The notes under the pieces: model-generated
Seen by the model: the letters and a program-made list of their open reading frames with translations, nothing else
Databases searched by the model: none
What the model was told of the DNA's origin: nothing
Assembly: GCF_900116545.1 (NCBI RefSeq)
Contig: NZ_FPCK01000003.1
Span: 1 to 64,000, forward strand
Reading direction: 5' to 3'
DNA length: 64,000 nucleotides
DNA from: Devosia crocina
GTDB lineage: Bacteria; Pseudomonadota; Alphaproteobacteria; Rhizobiales; Devosiaceae
Translations under genes and position numbers: made by a program
Part shown: positions 45,197-56,112 of the stretch, in pieces
Layout: the number at the start of each line of letters is the position of its first letter
Numbering within the stretch: the first letter of the stretch is position 1

Positions 45197-47083
45197 ATGG
45201 CACAGCCCCCGCGCAGCAAGCCCAACAAGCCCGACCAGACCCTGGCCTTCAAGACGGCCATGGGCGCGACGGTCCGTGCCATCGGTGCCAAGCCCGAGCT
45301 GGAGGTGACCTTCACCGCCGACCGGCCGCTTCTGACCTCCGACAAGGCGCGCATCGCCAACCTGCCGCGCCTGCCCACCAAGCGCGACATCGCCATCGCC
45401 CGTGGCCAGGGCGACGCCATGGCGATGCGTCTTGCAAGCCATAACCCTGAATCCCATCGCAAGCGCGCCCCCATGGATCCGCAGGCCCGTGCGGCCTTTG
45501 ACGCGCTCGAGCAGGCGCGAGTCGAGTCACTTGGCGTCATCCGCATGCCCGGCATGAGCGGCAATATCCACGAAATGCTGGAAGACCGGCTGTTCCGCGC
45601 CAATTTCGCCGAAGTCGACGATAAGGCAGACGCGCCGCTCGCCGAGGCGCTGGGGCTGATGCTGCGCGAAAAGCTCGCCGGTGTGCCGGTTCCGCCCTCG
45701 GGCCACGCGCTTGTCGACCTCTGGCGCAAGGAGATAGAAACAAAGGCCGCGCCCTCGATCGAAAAGCTCCTCGCCACCTATGAGGACCAGGAGGAATTCT
45801 CAAAGGCGGTGCGCGCCGTCCTGCGCGATCTCAACCTGATCGCCGAAAGCGACATGGATGATCCCGACGCTTCCGATGAAGACGAAGCCAATGATAGCCA
45901 GCCCGAACAGGCGCAGGGCTCGGATCAATCACCCGAACAGGGTGAAGGCGAAAACGAGCAGTCCGAGGCCGAAGACGACCAGCAGGCCGGGGAAAGCGAA
46001 GAAACCGGCGATGTCGAAGGCATGGAAGCCGATATGGCCGACACCGACGATGATGCGGAAGCCGAGGCAGGCGAAGACGCACCCATGCCCCCGCCCGCAA
46101 AGGATGGCGGCGAGCGGCTTTCCAATCAGTTCAACTACAAGGTCTTCACCACAAAGTTCGACGAAATCGTCAAGGCCGCCGAACTCTGCCCGCCCGACGA
46201 ACTCGACCAATTGCGGACCCTGCTCGACAAGCAGCTCGAAAATCTGGCCGGCGCCGTCGCGCGGCTTGCCAACAAGCTGCAGCGCCGCCTGATGGCCAAG
46301 CAGAACCGGAGCTGGCAGTTCGATCTCGAAGAAGGGCTCCTCGACACTGCGCGCCTGACCCGGGTCGTCACCGATCCGCTGCAGGCGCTGAGCTTCAAGG
46401 TCGAGAACGACACCGATTTCCGCGATACGGTCGTTACGCTTCTTATAGACAATTCCGGCTCCATGCGCGGCCGGCCGATCACCATTGCAGCCATTTGCGG
46501 GGACATCCTGGCGCGTACGCTGGAGCGCTGCGGCGTCAAGGTCGAAATCCTCGGCTTCACCACTCGCGCCTGGAAGGGCGGCAAGTCGCGCGAAGCGTGG
46601 TTGGAAGCCAATCGCCCGCCCAATCCAGGCCGCGTCAACGATGTCCGCCACATCGTCTACAAGGCTGCTGACGAGCCTTGGCGCCATGCGCGGCGCAATC
46701 TCGGGCTGATGATGCGCGAGGGCCTCTTGAAGGAGAATATCGACGGCGAAGCGCTCGAATGGGCGCGCAAGCGCCTGATGGCCCGCCCCGAGCAGCGCCG
46801 CATCCTCATGGTGATTTCCGACGGCGCGCCGGTCGATGATTCCACGCAATCGGTCAATGCCGGCAACTATCTCGAGGCGCATTTGCGCCAGGTCATCGAG
46901 GATATCGAAACCCGTTCGCCCATTCAGCTGGTTGCTGTTGGTATCGGCCACGACGTGACGCGCTATTATCGTCGTGCCGTGACCCTGCTCGATGCTGAGG
47001 AATTGGCGGGCGCCTTGACCGACGAACTCGCTGCTCTGTTCGACGAGGAATTGCCCGCCCAGGCCAGGCGCCGCGGCCGCTGA
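45197..47083 (+). CDS. cobT: Aerobic cobaltochelatase subunit CobT
   Basis: The 628-residue CobT partner of CobS in cobalt insertion. The N-terminal half is helical (1-215), then comes a very acidic Asp/Glu-rich stretch (about 220-300), and the C-terminal half is a von Willebrand A domain with the metal-ion-dependent adhesion site [11 protein letters not shown] and [12 protein letters not shown]. In CobNST the VWA domain links CobS to the chelatase CobN. It begins 2 bp after the methyltransferase and its TGA overlaps the ATG of the next gene by 1 bp. Confidence 0.96.
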   Translation: MAQPPRSKPNKPDQTLAFKTAMGATVRAIGAKPELEVTFTADRPLLTSDKARIANLPRLPTKRDIAIARGQGDAMAMRLASHNPESHRKRAPMDPQARAAFDALEQARVESLGVIRMPGMSGNIHEMLEDRLFRANFAEVDDKADAPLAEALGLMLREKLAGVPVPPSGHALVDLWRKEIETKAAPSIEKLLATYEDQEEFSKAVRAVLRDLNLIAESDMDDPDASDEDEANDSQPEQAQGSDQSPEQGEGENEQSEAEDDQQAGESEETGDVEGMEADMADTDDDAEAEAGEDAPMPPPAKDGGERLSNQFNYKVFTTKFDEIVKAAELCPPDELDQLRTLLDKQLENLAGAVARLANKLQRRLMAKQNRSWQFDLEEGLLDTARLTRVVTDPLQALSFKVENDTDFRDTVVTLLIDNSGSMRGRPITIAAICGDILARTLERCGVKVEILGFTTRAWKGGKSREAWLEANRPPNPGRVNDVRHIVYKAADEPWRHARRNLGLMMREGLLKENIDGEALEWARKRLMARPEQRRILMVISDGAPVDDSTQSVNAGNYLEAHLRQVIEDIETRSPIQLVAVGIGHDVTRYYRRAVTLLDAEELAGALTDELAALFDEELPAQARRRGR

Positions 47084-48075
47084 TGGCCTCGCGCTGGGCT
47101 GCCGGCCTCCTCTGTGTCGCACTTGTGGCCCAGCCGGCCGCAGCCATCGACGTGACGGTCAGCGCAGCCCAGGTGACGCGCTTCAAGGGCGTCGACGTCG
47201 ACGGACAGGTCGACAAATTGATATTTCGCGGCGGCCTGACGCTGCAAGCGCAGAACGACATGTTCGGCGGGCTGTCGAGCATCACCGTCACCGGACCCAA
47301 CCAGTCGATCGCCCTTGTTACCGATCGCGGCCAGTTCGTCTCGGGCAAACTCGCCTATGATGAGGCCGATCGGCTCCTAAGCCTGATCGGCGTCACCATG
47401 GAGCCGATACAAAATTCGGGTGGGCAACCCCTGCCCCGTCAGTATGCGCGCGATGCCGAAGGCATGGACACCATCTACCGCGAAGGCGTACCGACCGCGG
47501 TGCGTGTCAGCTTCGAGAACCTCACGCGTGTCGCCGATTTCGCCATCACCGATGGACGCCCCGGCGGCCCGGCCCGTGAGATCGCCATCCCGCAATGGCT
47601 CACAGACCTGCGGACCAATCGCTCGCTTGAATCGATCTGCATCGCCCCTCCGGCCTCACCCATCGCCGGCTCGACGCTGCTTTTGACCGAAGAAGCGCTC
47701 GACGAGAACGGCAACCATCGCGGCCACTTTCTCGGCAACGCGGACAAGGGCCCGGTGACGTACGTCAATTCGCCCATAGTCAATCCGACCGACTGCGCCT
47801 TCCTGCCCAATGGTGACCTGCTGGTGCTCGAACGCGGTGTGGCTCTCTTCAGCTTCGTGATGAACCTGCGGCGCGTTCCGGCCGCCGAGGTGCGCCCCGG
47901 CAATTTGATGCGTGGGGAGTTGCTGCTCTCGGCCGAAGGCGGGGAGATCGACAACATGGAATCGCTGATGGTGCACACGAGCCCTGGTGGCGAAACCCGC
48001 ATCCTCATCGGCTCGGACAACAATTTCAACGACTGGCAGCGCCAGATGCTGCTTGAGTTTGCGCTGCTGGATTAA
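47083..48075 (+). CDS. Esterase-like activity of phytase family protein, secreted
   Basis: A 330-residue secreted protein (signal peptide cut near AAA|IDV). The C-terminal half matches the family called esterase-like activity of phytase, a beta-propeller-like fold: RDAEGMDTIYR, LFSFVMNLRRV and GGEIDNMESLMVH. Those proteins often act on phosphate esters or bind metals; the activity here is unknown. Its ATG overlaps the cobT TGA by 1 bp, so it is part of the cobT message, as in related genomes. Confidence 0.85.
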   Translation: MASRWAAGLLCVALVAQPAAAIDVTVSAAQVTRFKGVDVDGQVDKLIFRGGLTLQAQNDMFGGLSSITVTGPNQSIALVTDRGQFVSGKLAYDEADRLLSLIGVTMEPIQNSGGQPLPRQYARDAEGMDTIYREGVPTAVRVSFENLTRVADFAITDGRPGGPAREIAIPQWLTDLRTNRSLESICIAPPASPIAGSTLLLTEEALDENGNHRGHFLGNADKGPVTYVNSPIVNPTDCAFLPNGDLLVLERGVALFSFVMNLRRVPAAEVRPGNLMRGELLLSAEGGEIDNMESLMVHTSPGGETRILIGSDNNFNDWQRQMLLEFALLD

Positions 48076-48084
48076 TACTTCGGC

Positions 48085-48240
48085 CACCCCCGCACTCCCC
48101 TCGCCCCTGTGGGAGAGGGACAGCAATTCTGCGTCCAGCAGGATTGCAGGGTGAGGGGTTATCTCCACACGCGCTGCGGCAGGTGAAAGCGCCATAACCC
48201 TAATCCCCCCTTCGGGCACCTTCTCCCGCCAGGGGAGCAG
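48085..48240. repeat. Intergenic hairpin repeat, copy E
   Basis: CCCCCGCACTCCCCTCGCCCC, GGGAGAGGG and GGGTGAGGGG appear in the first half, then CATAACCCTAATCCCCCC and CCAGGGGAGCAGG in the second. It is an irregular member, located about 10 bp after the stop of the phytase-like gene. Confidence 0.55.
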
Positions 48241-48270
48241 GAAATGCGGTGGTTGGGAAAGACCCCAACA

Positions 48271-48299
48271 AAAAAAGGGCTCCGGAAATCCCGGAGCCC
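48271..48299 (-). terminator. Terminator of secA
   Basis: A 9-bp perfect stem GGGCTCCGG/CCGGAGCCC with a loop of 5 nt is followed on the minus strand by a run of T. It lies 13 bp after the secA stop codon. Confidence 0.85.
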
Positions 48300-48311
48300 A
48301 GAAACTTAAAA

Positions 48312-51017
48312 TCAAATAAAAGCCCCGTGGCAGTGCTTGACCTTCTTGCCCGACCCGCAGGGGCATGGCGCATTGCGCGACAGACCCACGAGCAGCTTGG
48401 GATCGAGCGGGGGCAGCGCGCCAAGGTCGGAATCATCGCCCACCGCATCGTTTTCGCCGGTCTGCGGATCGATATGGGTGGTTTCGAGCGCCGCGGTGTC
48501 GATTGCCGGAGGCGGCTCGGGCTGGCGCATCTGGATTTCGATATGGCTCATCTGGGTCGTAACGAGTTCGCGCAGATTGGCCAGCAGGCTTTGGAAGAGC
48601 TCATAGGCTTCCTGCTTGTATTCGTTGAGCGGATCGCGCTGGGCGATGCCGCGCCAGCCGACGACCTTGGAGAGATGGTCGAGCATGACCAGATGCTCGC
48701 GCCAGAGCCCGTCAATCGACTGCAGCAGGATCGACTTTTCGACTTGGCGCATGACCTCGGGGCCGTATTTCGCGGCCTTATCTGAGACGACAGCGTCCGC
48801 TGCCTCGCGAATGCGGGTTTCAACCGTTTCCGCGTCAATGCCCTCCTCCTGGGCCCAGGCGCTCACCGGCACAGTGACATTGAGATAGGTCTTGGCAGCA
48901 GTTTCCAGCTGTTCGCTGTTCCACTGTTCGGGATAGGCGCGCGGCGGAATGGCCTTGGAGACGATGTTGTCGACCACATCGTGACGCATCTCGGTGATGG
49001 TCTCGCTGACATCCTCGGCATCCATGAATTCGAGACGCTGCTCGAAAATCACCTTGCGCTGATCGTTCATCACGTCGTCATACTTAAGGATGTTCTTGCG
49101 GATGTCGAAGTTGCGCGCCTCGACCTTGCCCTGGGCGCGTTCGATCGCTTTTGTGACCCAGGGGTGGGTGATGCTTTCGCCCTGCTCGAGGCCGAGCTTG
49201 CCCAGCATGGAATCCATGGATTCCACCGGGAAGATGCGCATCAGGTCGTCCTGCAGGGACAGGAAGAATTTCGAGTGCCCAGGGTCGCCCTGGCGACCGG
49301 AACGGCCACGCAGCTGGTTGTCGATGCGGCGCGATTCATGCCGCTCGGTGCCGATCACCATCAGGCCACCGGCCGCGAGCGCCTTTTGCTTTTCGTCGGC
49401 GATCTTGGCCTTGATCTCGGCAATCTTGGCCTCGCGCGCCTCGCCTTCAAGGTCCTTGGCTTCGCGCTCAATGCGCATTTCAAGGTTGCCACCGAGCTGA
49501 ATGTCGGTGCCGCGGCCAGCCATGTTGGTGGCGATGGTGATCGCGCCCGGCAAGCCCGCATCGGCTACGATAAAGGCTTCCTGCTCGTGGTGACGCGCAT
49601 TGAGCACGTTCATCTGCCCAACGTTCTTGGTGCGCAGGATATCGGCCAGCATTTCCGATTTTTCGATCGAGGTCGTGCCCACGAGCACTGGCTGGCCCCG
49701 CTCCTGGCATTCCTTGATCAGCTCGGCAATGGCATCGAACTTTTCCGCCGCCGTGCGATAGATCGCGTCGTCCTCGTCGATACGCTGGATCGGCAGGTTG
49801 GTGGGGATGGTGACCACGCCCAGGTTATAGATGTCGGCGAATTCTTCCGCTTCGGTCGCCGCCGTACCGGTCATGCCCGCCAGCTTCTTGTAAAGGCGGA
49901 AATAGTTCTGGAAGGTGATCGAGGCCAGCGTCTGGTTCTCAGACTGGATCTTGACGTTTTCTTTGGCTTCAAGGGCCTGGTGCAGGCCTTCCGAATACCG
50001 GCGGCCCGGCATCATGCGGCCCGAGAATTCGTCGATGATCACAACTTCCCCGCCTTGCGGGGTGTCGCGCACGATATAGTCCTTGTCGCGGCGGAAGAGC
50101 TTATGCGCCCGGAGGGCCGAATTGGCGTGGTGCACCAGTGCGACGTTTTCCACGTCATACATGGAGGCACTCTTGAGCAGCCCCGCTTCGGCAAGCGCCG
50201 CTTCAAGCTTTTCGACGCCCTGGTCGGTAAAGGTCGCGGCGCGATGCTTTTCATCGAGCTCGAAATCGCCTTCTCCGATGATGGGCATAAGGGCGTTGAT
50301 CTTGATGTAGAGTTCGGACCGATCCTCGGACGGGCCCGAAATGATCAGCGGCGTGCGCGCTTCATCGACAAGGATCGAGTCCACTTCGTCGACGATCGCA
50401 TAGGCATGGCCACGCTGGACCATCTGGGTGCGCGCATACTTCATGTTATCGCGCAGATAGTCGAAGCCGAATTCGTTGTTGGTGCCGTAAGTGATGTCAG
50501 CAGCATAGCTTGCGCGGCGCTCCTGGTCTGACAAGCCATGAACAATGATGCCGGTCGAAAGCCCGAGGAAGTTGTAGATCTGGCCCATCCAGCTCGCATC
50601 GCGCCGCGCCAGATAGTCGTTGACCGTGACCACGTGAACGCCATTGCCGGTCAGGGCATTGAGATAGACGGCCAGTGTTGCCACCAGCGTCTTGCCTTCA
50701 CCGGTGCGCATTTCGGCAATGGCGCGATCGTTGAGCACCATGCCCCCGATCAGCTGCACGTCGAAGTGGCGCATGCCGAGTACGCGCTTGCTGGCCTCGC
50801 GCACGGTGGCAAAGGCAGGGACGAGAATGTCGTCCACCGTTGCACCCTTTTCGATCTGCGCCTTGAACTCGGCCGTACGGGCCCTGAGTTCGTCGTCGGT
50901 CAGCTTGGCCAGTTCGGGCTCGAGCGCGTTAATCGCTGCCACCTTGCCCTGATAGCGCTTGACCTGTCGGTCAGACGGCGACCCGAAAATTTTCCGGGCG
51001 AGCGCAGCAAGAGCCAT
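48312..51017 (-). CDS. secA: Preprotein translocase ATPase SecA
   Basis: SecA drives secreted proteins through SecYEG using ATP. The 901-residue protein has the Walker A motif MRTGEGKT at 103-110, [28 protein letters not shown], the [11 protein letters not shown] finger and a C-terminal zinc-binding tail ([14 protein letters not shown]) that meets SecB. Its length fits the alphaproteobacterial class. ATG 51017 fits the family start [12 protein letters not shown]. It is encoded alone, divergent from the parvulin gene, with its own terminator. Confidence 0.98.
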   Translation of the reverse strand: MALAALARKIFGSPSDRQVKRYQGKVAAINALEPELAKLTDDELRARTAEFKAQIEKGATVDDILVPAFATVREASKRVLGMRHFDVQLIGGMVLNDRAIAEMRTGEGKTLVATLAVYLNALTGNGVHVVTVNDYLARRDASWMGQIYNFLGLSTGIIVHGLSDQERRASYAADITYGTNNEFGFDYLRDNMKYARTQMVQRGHAYAIVDEVDSILVDEARTPLIISGPSEDRSELYIKINALMPIIGEGDFELDEKHRAATFTDQGVEKLEAALAEAGLLKSASMYDVENVALVHHANSALRAHKLFRRDKDYIVRDTPQGGEVVIIDEFSGRMMPGRRYSEGLHQALEAKENVKIQSENQTLASITFQNYFRLYKKLAGMTGTAATEAEEFADIYNLGVVTIPTNLPIQRIDEDDAIYRTAAEKFDAIAELIKECQERGQPVLVGTTSIEKSEMLADILRTKNVGQMNVLNARHHEQEAFIVADAGLPGAITIATNMAGRGTDIQLGGNLEMRIEREAKDLEGEAREAKIAEIKAKIADEKQKALAAGGLMVIGTERHESRRIDNQLRGRSGRQGDPGHSKFFLSLQDDLMRIFPVESMDSMLGKLGLEQGESITHPWVTKAIERAQGKVEARNFDIRKNILKYDDVMNDQRKVIFEQRLEFMDAEDVSETITEMRHDVVDNIVSKAIPPRAYPEQWNSEQLETAAKTYLNVTVPVSAWAQEEGIDAETVETRIREAADAVVSDKAAKYGPEVMRQVEKSILLQSIDGLWREHLVMLDHLSKVVGWRGIAQRDPLNEYKQEAYELFQSLLANLRELVTTQMSHIEIQMRQPEPPPAIDTAALETTHIDPQTGENDAVGDDSDLGALPPLDPKLLVGLSRNAPCPCGSGKKVKHCHGAFI

Positions 51018-51417
51018 TCGTTATCTTCCTTCAATTTCGACTTCGCGGCGAAGGGGGCGGGCGGCTTGCCTTGCGGGCGCCCACGGCCCCGTCTCGCCTC
51101 GTCACAACTGTTGGGAAGGCCTGTTGGCTCCCCGTGTGGATTGATCGGTGGAGAACAGGCGGGATCATGCCCGGCTCCACGCTTTGAAAAGCGGCTGAGA
51201 TGTAAGAGTGGGGTCATGTCTTGTCAATGTGGGCGAAATGGGCGACACCTTGCCGGCCGGGCGCCGGGCGCCTCCCCTTCACCCATTGCGGAGTGCCGGA
51301 AACTGGCACAATTTGGCCCCCTTGTTGTGTGAGGCAACGTCCCACCGACAGCGGGCGACCCCACGCCCGATAGACAATCCGGTCGTTTCCGGCCGGCCAA
51401 GGAGATCCAGGACGCTC
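51018..51417. other. Divergent promoter region between secA and the parvulin gene
   Basis: This 400-bp region must hold the secA promoter and that of the parvulin gene. I see no clear -35/-10 pair. GC-rich palindromic fragments occur around 51240-51270 (GCCGGGCGCCGGGC), with no T-run. A frame starting at 51208 joins the parvulin gene but has no family resemblance before 51418. Confidence 0.4.
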
Positions 51418-52365
51418 ATGAAGACCCTTTCCTCGCCCCTGCTGCGCAGCCTTTGCCTTGCCGCCCTGCTTGTTGCCGCCCCGGCGGCCGGTGCTTTTGC
51501 CCAGGAGGCCGCTGCGCCCGAGGCGACGACCACCACCGCGGAGACGGCTCCCGATACGGTTGTCGCAACCGTCAGCGGCGAACCGATCACCGAGGCCGAT
51601 CTCAGCTTTGCCGCCGAGGACCTGGCCCAGGATCTGGCGCAGATGCCGGCCGAAGAACGCCGCGCCTTTCTTTTGCGCGTCCTGATCGACATGAAGGTGA
51701 TGGCCGGTGCGGCGCGCGAGGCCGGCATGGACCAGACCGAGCTTTTCGCCCAGCGCCGCAACTACCTTGAGGAACGCGCCCTGCGCCGCGCCTATTTCGC
51801 CGACGAGATCGCCGCCCAGGTGACCGAGGAAGCGGTCCGCGCCGAATATGACGCGTTTGCAGGCCAGTTCCAGCCGACCGAGGAAATTCGCGCCAGCCAT
51901 ATTCTGGTCGAGACCAAGGAAGAAGCCGACGCCATCGAGGCGGAACTGACCGCTGGCGGCGATTTCGCTGCCATCGCGGGTGAAAAGTCCATCGACCCCG
52001 GTTCAGGCGCGAATGGTGGTGATCTCGGCTTTTTCGGCCAGGGCATGATGGTGCCCGAGTTTGAAACCGCTGCCTTCGCCCTTGCCAATCCCGGCGACGT
52101 CTCCGAGCCGGTCCAGTCCCAGTTCGGCTGGCATATCATCAAGCTCGAGGAAAAGCGCATGAGCCAGCCGCCTGCCTTCGAGCAGGTTGCGCCGCAGGTT
52201 CAGCAGCAGGTTCTGATGCGTGCCTTCAACGACCGGGTCGAAGAGCTGATGTCCAACGTCACCATCGAAGTGGAAGATCCTGACCTCAAGGCGACGCTCG
52301 ATGCGCAGGACGCCGCCCAGGCTGCAGCGCGCGAGGCTGCCGAAAGCGGCGCCGCGCAGCAGTAA
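51418..52365 (+). CDS. Periplasmic parvulin-type peptidyl-prolyl isomerase
   Basis: A 315-residue protein with a signal peptide (cut near AFA|QEA). The N-terminal helical region (about 40-150) precedes a parvulin domain (about 155-255: EIRASHILVETKEEADAIE, GSGANGGDLGFFGQG, FGWHIIKLEEK), and a helical C-terminal tail rich in Ala and Gln follows. It helps fold exported proteins, like SurA or PrsA, after SecA export. The start at 51418 is decided by the signal peptide, with AAGGAG 13 nt and AGGA 6 nt upstream. Confidence 0.92.
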   Translation: MKTLSSPLLRSLCLAALLVAAPAAGAFAQEAAAPEATTTTAETAPDTVVATVSGEPITEADLSFAAEDLAQDLAQMPAEERRAFLLRVLIDMKVMAGAAREAGMDQTELFAQRRNYLEERALRRAYFADEIAAQVTEEAVRAEYDAFAGQFQPTEEIRASHILVETKEEADAIEAELTAGGDFAAIAGEKSIDPGSGANGGDLGFFGQGMMVPEFETAAFALANPGDVSEPVQSQFGWHIIKLEEKRMSQPPAFEQVAPQVQQQVLMRAFNDRVEELMSNVTIEVEDPDLKATLDAQDAAQAAAREAAESGAAQQ

Positions 52366-52391
52366 TCTTCCCGGACTTCAGAAGACATTCA

Positions 52392-52419
52392 GCCATCCGG
52401 TTCCGCCGGGTGGCTTTTT
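52392..52419 (+). terminator. Terminator of the parvulin gene
   Basis: An 9-bp stem (GCCATCCGG/CCGGGTGGC, one G-U pair) with a 5-nt loop TTCCG is followed by TTTTT, 27 bp after the stop. Confidence 0.8.
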
Positions 52420-52622
52420 CGTGTCGGCAAGCGTGCGCCACCGCTACGCTGCCTCTGTTTCTGCCCGCCCAGACGAACCGTGCCTGTCCAATGCCGACTA
52501 ACACAGGTTAACCGATCTGACCGTGCCCCTCGCCTCAAGACGGAACCTGCCTCCCCTGCTGAGGCTTTAGGACCTCAAGGGGCGGCGCGATCCGCTTCAC
52601 AAAGCGTCAACAGGTCAGCGTC

Positions 52623-54614
52623 ATGGTCAAGCCCTTCGTCATCAACAAGCCGGTTTTCTTCGGCTCCGTCATCATCATCGGCCTATTCGCCACCGTAGGG
52701 GTGGTCTTTCCCAGTCAGGCCGATGAGATTTTCGGGAGCTTGCAATCGAGCATTCTAACGAGCTTCGGCTGGCTCTACCTGCTGGCCGTTGGCATTTTCC
52801 TTGTCACCGTCCTGCTTCTTTGCCTCGGCCGTTTCGGCAGGCTCAAGCTTGGCCCTGACGACTCGACGCCGGACTTCAAATTCGTTTCCTGGATCGCCAT
52901 GCTCTTTGCCGCCGGCATGGGGATCGGGCTGATGTTCTATGCGGTGGGCGAACCCATGACCCACTTCATGGTGCCGCCCACCGCCGAGCCGCGCAGCATC
53001 CCGGCGATGCGCGAAGCCATGAGCGTCACCTTCTTCCACTGGGGCATCCATGCGTGGGCCGTTTATGCCGTGGTGGGTCTGTCGCTGGCCTATTTCGGCT
53101 ACCGCTATAATCTGCCGCTCACCATCCGCTCCGGCCTTTATCCGCTGCTCAAGGAGCGTATCAATGGGCCCATCGGGCACGCGGTGGACATCTTCGCCAT
53201 TGTCGGCACCATGTTCGGCATTGCCACCTCGCTCGGCACCGGCGTGACCCAGATCAACGCCGGACTCTCCTATCTTCTTGGATTTCCGGTTGGCCCTATC
53301 GTTCAGCTGCCGCTGATCGCCGTGGTTACGGGTCTAGCCACCATTTCGGTCGTGACCGGCCTCGATAAGGGCGTGCGGATCCTTTCTGAAACCAACCTCG
53401 TCGTTGCCATTCTGCTGATGATGTTCGTGCTCTTCGTCGGCCCCACCGCCGAGCTGTTCCGCGACTTCGTGCAAAATCTCGGCCTTTATTTCGACCAGCT
53501 GGTTCTGCGCACCTTCAATATCTACGCCTATAATCCTACGCCATGGATCGATGCCTGGACGCTGTTTTACTGGGCCTGGTGGATTTCCTGGTCGCCCTTT
53601 GTCGGCATGTTCATTGCCCGGATCTCCCGTGGCCGGACCGTACGCGAATTCGTCTGCGCCGTGCTCTTCATCCCGGCTGGCTTCACCTTTTTCTGGATGA
53701 CAGTATTCGGCAATACCGCGATTTTCATCGACACGGGGATAGCCGCAGGGGAACTTGGCCAGGCCATCGCCAATGATGTCTCGACGGGCCTGTTCGACTT
53801 CTTCACCTATCTGCCGTTCACCGGCATCACCTCGACCCTCGCCATTCTGCTGGTCGCGATCTTTTTCATCACCTCCTCCGATTCAGGATCGCTCGTGATC
53901 GACTCCATCGCCGCAGGGGGCGAGACCGAGACCACCACCGCGCAGCGTGTGTTCTGGTGCGTCATGGAGGGGGTCGTGGCGGGCAGTCTGCTTCTGGCGG
54001 GCGGCCTGGGCGCGCTGCAGTCGGCCACCATCGCCACCGCCCTGCCGTTCACCTTTGTCATGCTGGCTCTGGTGCTGTCACTGATTATTGGGATGAAGGC
54101 AGATCTTGCCCAGCAATATGCCCATGAGGTTCAACCAGGGGCCATTCCCGCCCAGCCCGGCGCGGGCCTCACCTGGCAGCGACGCCTGGCGCTTATGCTC
54201 AAAGCCCCGACCAAGCGCGAAGTGCTCGAATTCATGGGCAAGAAGGCCAGGCCCGCTCTCGATCAGGTCGCCGAGGAGCTGACCAAGCGCGGCCGCCCCG
54301 CCACGGTCGAGCAGGAACCGGACGGCTCCATGCTCCTGCGCTCGCCCGCCGAAGGCGTCCGCGACTTCGTCTATGGGATCAGCCTGGTGGAACTGCCTCT
54401 GGCCAGTTTCTCCCCGCTCGATACCAAGCGCGAGTTCCGCTATGAGGCGCGCACCTATTTTTCGAGCGGCGGCCGTGGATACGACATCATGGGCCTCTTG
54501 CCCGATCAGCTGATCGCCGATGTGCTGGTTCAGTTCGAGCGCTACCTTGCACTCGTCAATTCGCCCGATGTGCAACTGGTGCATGGCGCGCCCGAGCACC
54601 CGGCAGGCAGCTGA
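52623..54614 (+). CDS. BCCT family betaine/choline/carnitine transporter
   Basis: A 663-residue transporter with 12 predicted helices. The family signature region [20 protein letters not shown] with [11 protein letters not shown], and [20 protein letters not shown] in helix 3-4, are present. A soluble C-terminal part of about 130 residues resembles the regulatory tail of BetT-type proteins. It takes up choline or betaine with protons or sodium under osmotic stress; the exact substrate is not told. It is alone, with an inverted repeat CGCAAGGC/GCCTTGCG (54629-54661) behind it that has no T-run. Confidence 0.92.
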   Translation: MVKPFVINKPVFFGSVIIIGLFATVGVVFPSQADEIFGSLQSSILTSFGWLYLLAVGIFLVTVLLLCLGRFGRLKLGPDDSTPDFKFVSWIAMLFAAGMGIGLMFYAVGEPMTHFMVPPTAEPRSIPAMREAMSVTFFHWGIHAWAVYAVVGLSLAYFGYRYNLPLTIRSGLYPLLKERINGPIGHAVDIFAIVGTMFGIATSLGTGVTQINAGLSYLLGFPVGPIVQLPLIAVVTGLATISVVTGLDKGVRILSETNLVVAILLMMFVLFVGPTAELFRDFVQNLGLYFDQLVLRTFNIYAYNPTPWIDAWTLFYWAWWISWSPFVGMFIARISRGRTVREFVCAVLFIPAGFTFFWMTVFGNTAIFIDTGIAAGELGQAIANDVSTGLFDFFTYLPFTGITSTLAILLVAIFFITSSDSGSLVIDSIAAGGETETTTAQRVFWCVMEGVVAGSLLLAGGLGALQSATIATALPFTFVMLALVLSLIIGMKADLAQQYAHEVQPGAIPAQPGAGLTWQRRLALMLKAPTKREVLEFMGKKARPALDQVAEELTKRGRPATVEQEPDGSMLLRSPAEGVRDFVYGISLVELPLASFSPLDTKREFRYEARTYFSSGGRGYDIMGLLPDQLIADVLVQFERYLALVNSPDVQLVHGAPEHPAGS

Positions 54615-54720
54615 GCGATAAACCCGCGCAAGGCGGTGGGATCATCGGGCCCCTGCCTTGCGTCCCCCCAGCCTTTCGGGCAAACCCTAACCATCTCGTT
54701 TGCGTTGGAGCTTCTCCGCC

Positions 54721-55956
54721 ATGGCCGCCCATCCGGTTTCCCCGCTTGCCCCCAAATCCTTTCCGGACCTGCCCGCCATCGAGGGCGTGCGCTTTGCAAC
54801 GGCAGAAGCGGGCATCAAGTACAAGAACCGTACCGATGTTCTCCTGATGGCCTTTGACGAGGGAACCACCGCCGCAGGCGTCCTCACCCGGTCAAAATGC
54901 TCTTCCGCCGCGGTTGACTGGTGCCGCGCCAACCTGCCGGGCGGGCGGGCGCGTGGTCTCGTCGTCAACTCTGGCAATGCCAACGCCTTCACGGGCGCCA
55001 AGGGCAAGGAAAGCGTCCAGCTGACCGCCGACTACGCGGCAAAGGCGCTCGACTGCACTACGGCAGAGATCTTTCTCGCGTCCACCGGTGTCATCGGCGA
55101 GCCCTTGCCAGCCAGCAAATTCGAAGGCGTGCTTGACGAAGCGGCGACCCGCCTCACGCCGACGCCATGGATCGAGCCTGCAAAGGCAATCATGACCACC
55201 GACACCTTCCCAAAGCTTTCCGGCGCCGTGCTGGAGATCGATGGCGTCGAGGTCAAGATCAACGGCATCGCCAAGGGCTCGGGCATGATCGCGCCCGACA
55301 TGGCAACCATGCTCTCCTTTGTGATAACCGACATGCCCGTCAGTGCCGACGTGCTTCAGGCGCTGCTTTCAAAGCATGTGCAGAAAAGCTTCAATTCGAT
55401 CACGGTCGACAGCGACACCTCGACCTCCGACACACTATTGGCCTTCGCAACCGGCAAGGCCAATGTTGAGCCTCTTGAAAGCCTTGATGATCCTCGCGCC
55501 GAGATCTTCGGGCAGGCCCTCTTCGACGTGCTCTTCGAACTCGCCATTCTCACCGTGCGCGATGGCGAAGGCGCCACCAAGCAGGTTGCCGTCAATGTGG
55601 AAGGCGCCACCGACGATGCATCCGCCTTCCGCATCGCCAAGGCCATCGCCGACTCGCCTCTCGTCAAAACCGCCATTGCCGGGGAAGATGCCAATTGGGG
55701 CCGCGTCGTCATGGCCGTCGGCAAGGCGGGCGAACCGGCCGATCGCGACCGCCTTGCCATCCGCTTCGGCGACCTTCTTGTGGCCGAGAAGGGCGAGCGC
55801 GCCGCTGTCTATGATGAAGCGGCAACTTCGGCCTATATGAAGGGCGAGGAACTCGAAATCACCGCTTCGCTCGGGCTCGGCGAGGGCGAGGCTACCGTCT
55901 ATACCTGCGACCTCACCCATGGCTATATCACCATAAATGGCGATTATCGCAGTTGA
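54721..55956 (+). CDS. argJ: Bifunctional ornithine acetyltransferase/N-acetylglutamate synthase
   Basis: ArgJ moves the acetyl group from N-acetylornithine to glutamate (the cyclic arginine pathway) and may also make N-acetylglutamate from acetyl-CoA. The 411-residue precursor cleaves itself before Thr196 in [13 protein letters not shown], giving alpha and beta chains. The start ATG 54721 is preceded by GGAG about 9 nt upstream. It is unlinked here to other arg genes. Hairpin repeat F begins 12 bp after the stop. Confidence 0.96.
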   Translation: MAAHPVSPLAPKSFPDLPAIEGVRFATAEAGIKYKNRTDVLLMAFDEGTTAAGVLTRSKCSSAAVDWCRANLPGGRARGLVVNSGNANAFTGAKGKESVQLTADYAAKALDCTTAEIFLASTGVIGEPLPASKFEGVLDEAATRLTPTPWIEPAKAIMTTDTFPKLSGAVLEIDGVEVKINGIAKGSGMIAPDMATMLSFVITDMPVSADVLQALLSKHVQKSFNSITVDSDTSTSDTLLAFATGKANVEPLESLDDPRAEIFGQALFDVLFELAILTVRDGEGATKQVAVNVEGATDDASAFRIAKAIADSPLVKTAIAGEDANWGRVVMAVGKAGEPADRDRLAIRFGDLLVAEKGERAAVYDEAATSAYMKGEELEITASLGLGEGEATVYTCDLTHGYITINGDYRS

Positions 55957-55967
55957 GATGATTGCCG

Positions 55968-56090
55968 TCCCTCACCCTAACCCTCTCCCCAGAGGGCCGA
56001 GGGGAAGCATCGCGTTAGGGACCCAATCTGTTCAAGACCACCAGCCCGGTCCCCTCGCCCCTTAGGGGATAGGGGACCGGGCTGGTGGGG
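55968..56090. repeat. Intergenic hairpin repeat, copy F
   Basis: CCCTCACCCTAACCCTCTCCCC followed by AGAGGGCCGAGGGGAAGC and a mirrored CCCCTCGCCCCTTAGGGGA; GACCACCAGCCCGGTCCCC pairs with GGGGACCGGGCTGGTGGGG. It fills the space between argJ and the GNAT gene. Confidence 0.75.
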
Positions 56091-56112
56091 CTTCCATCAA
56101 AACGGATCCATC

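Noticed and set aside
48981-50531. A 516-codon open frame opposite secA
   Set aside because: Antisense to a certain secA; no domain or start signal. The length is due to high GC.
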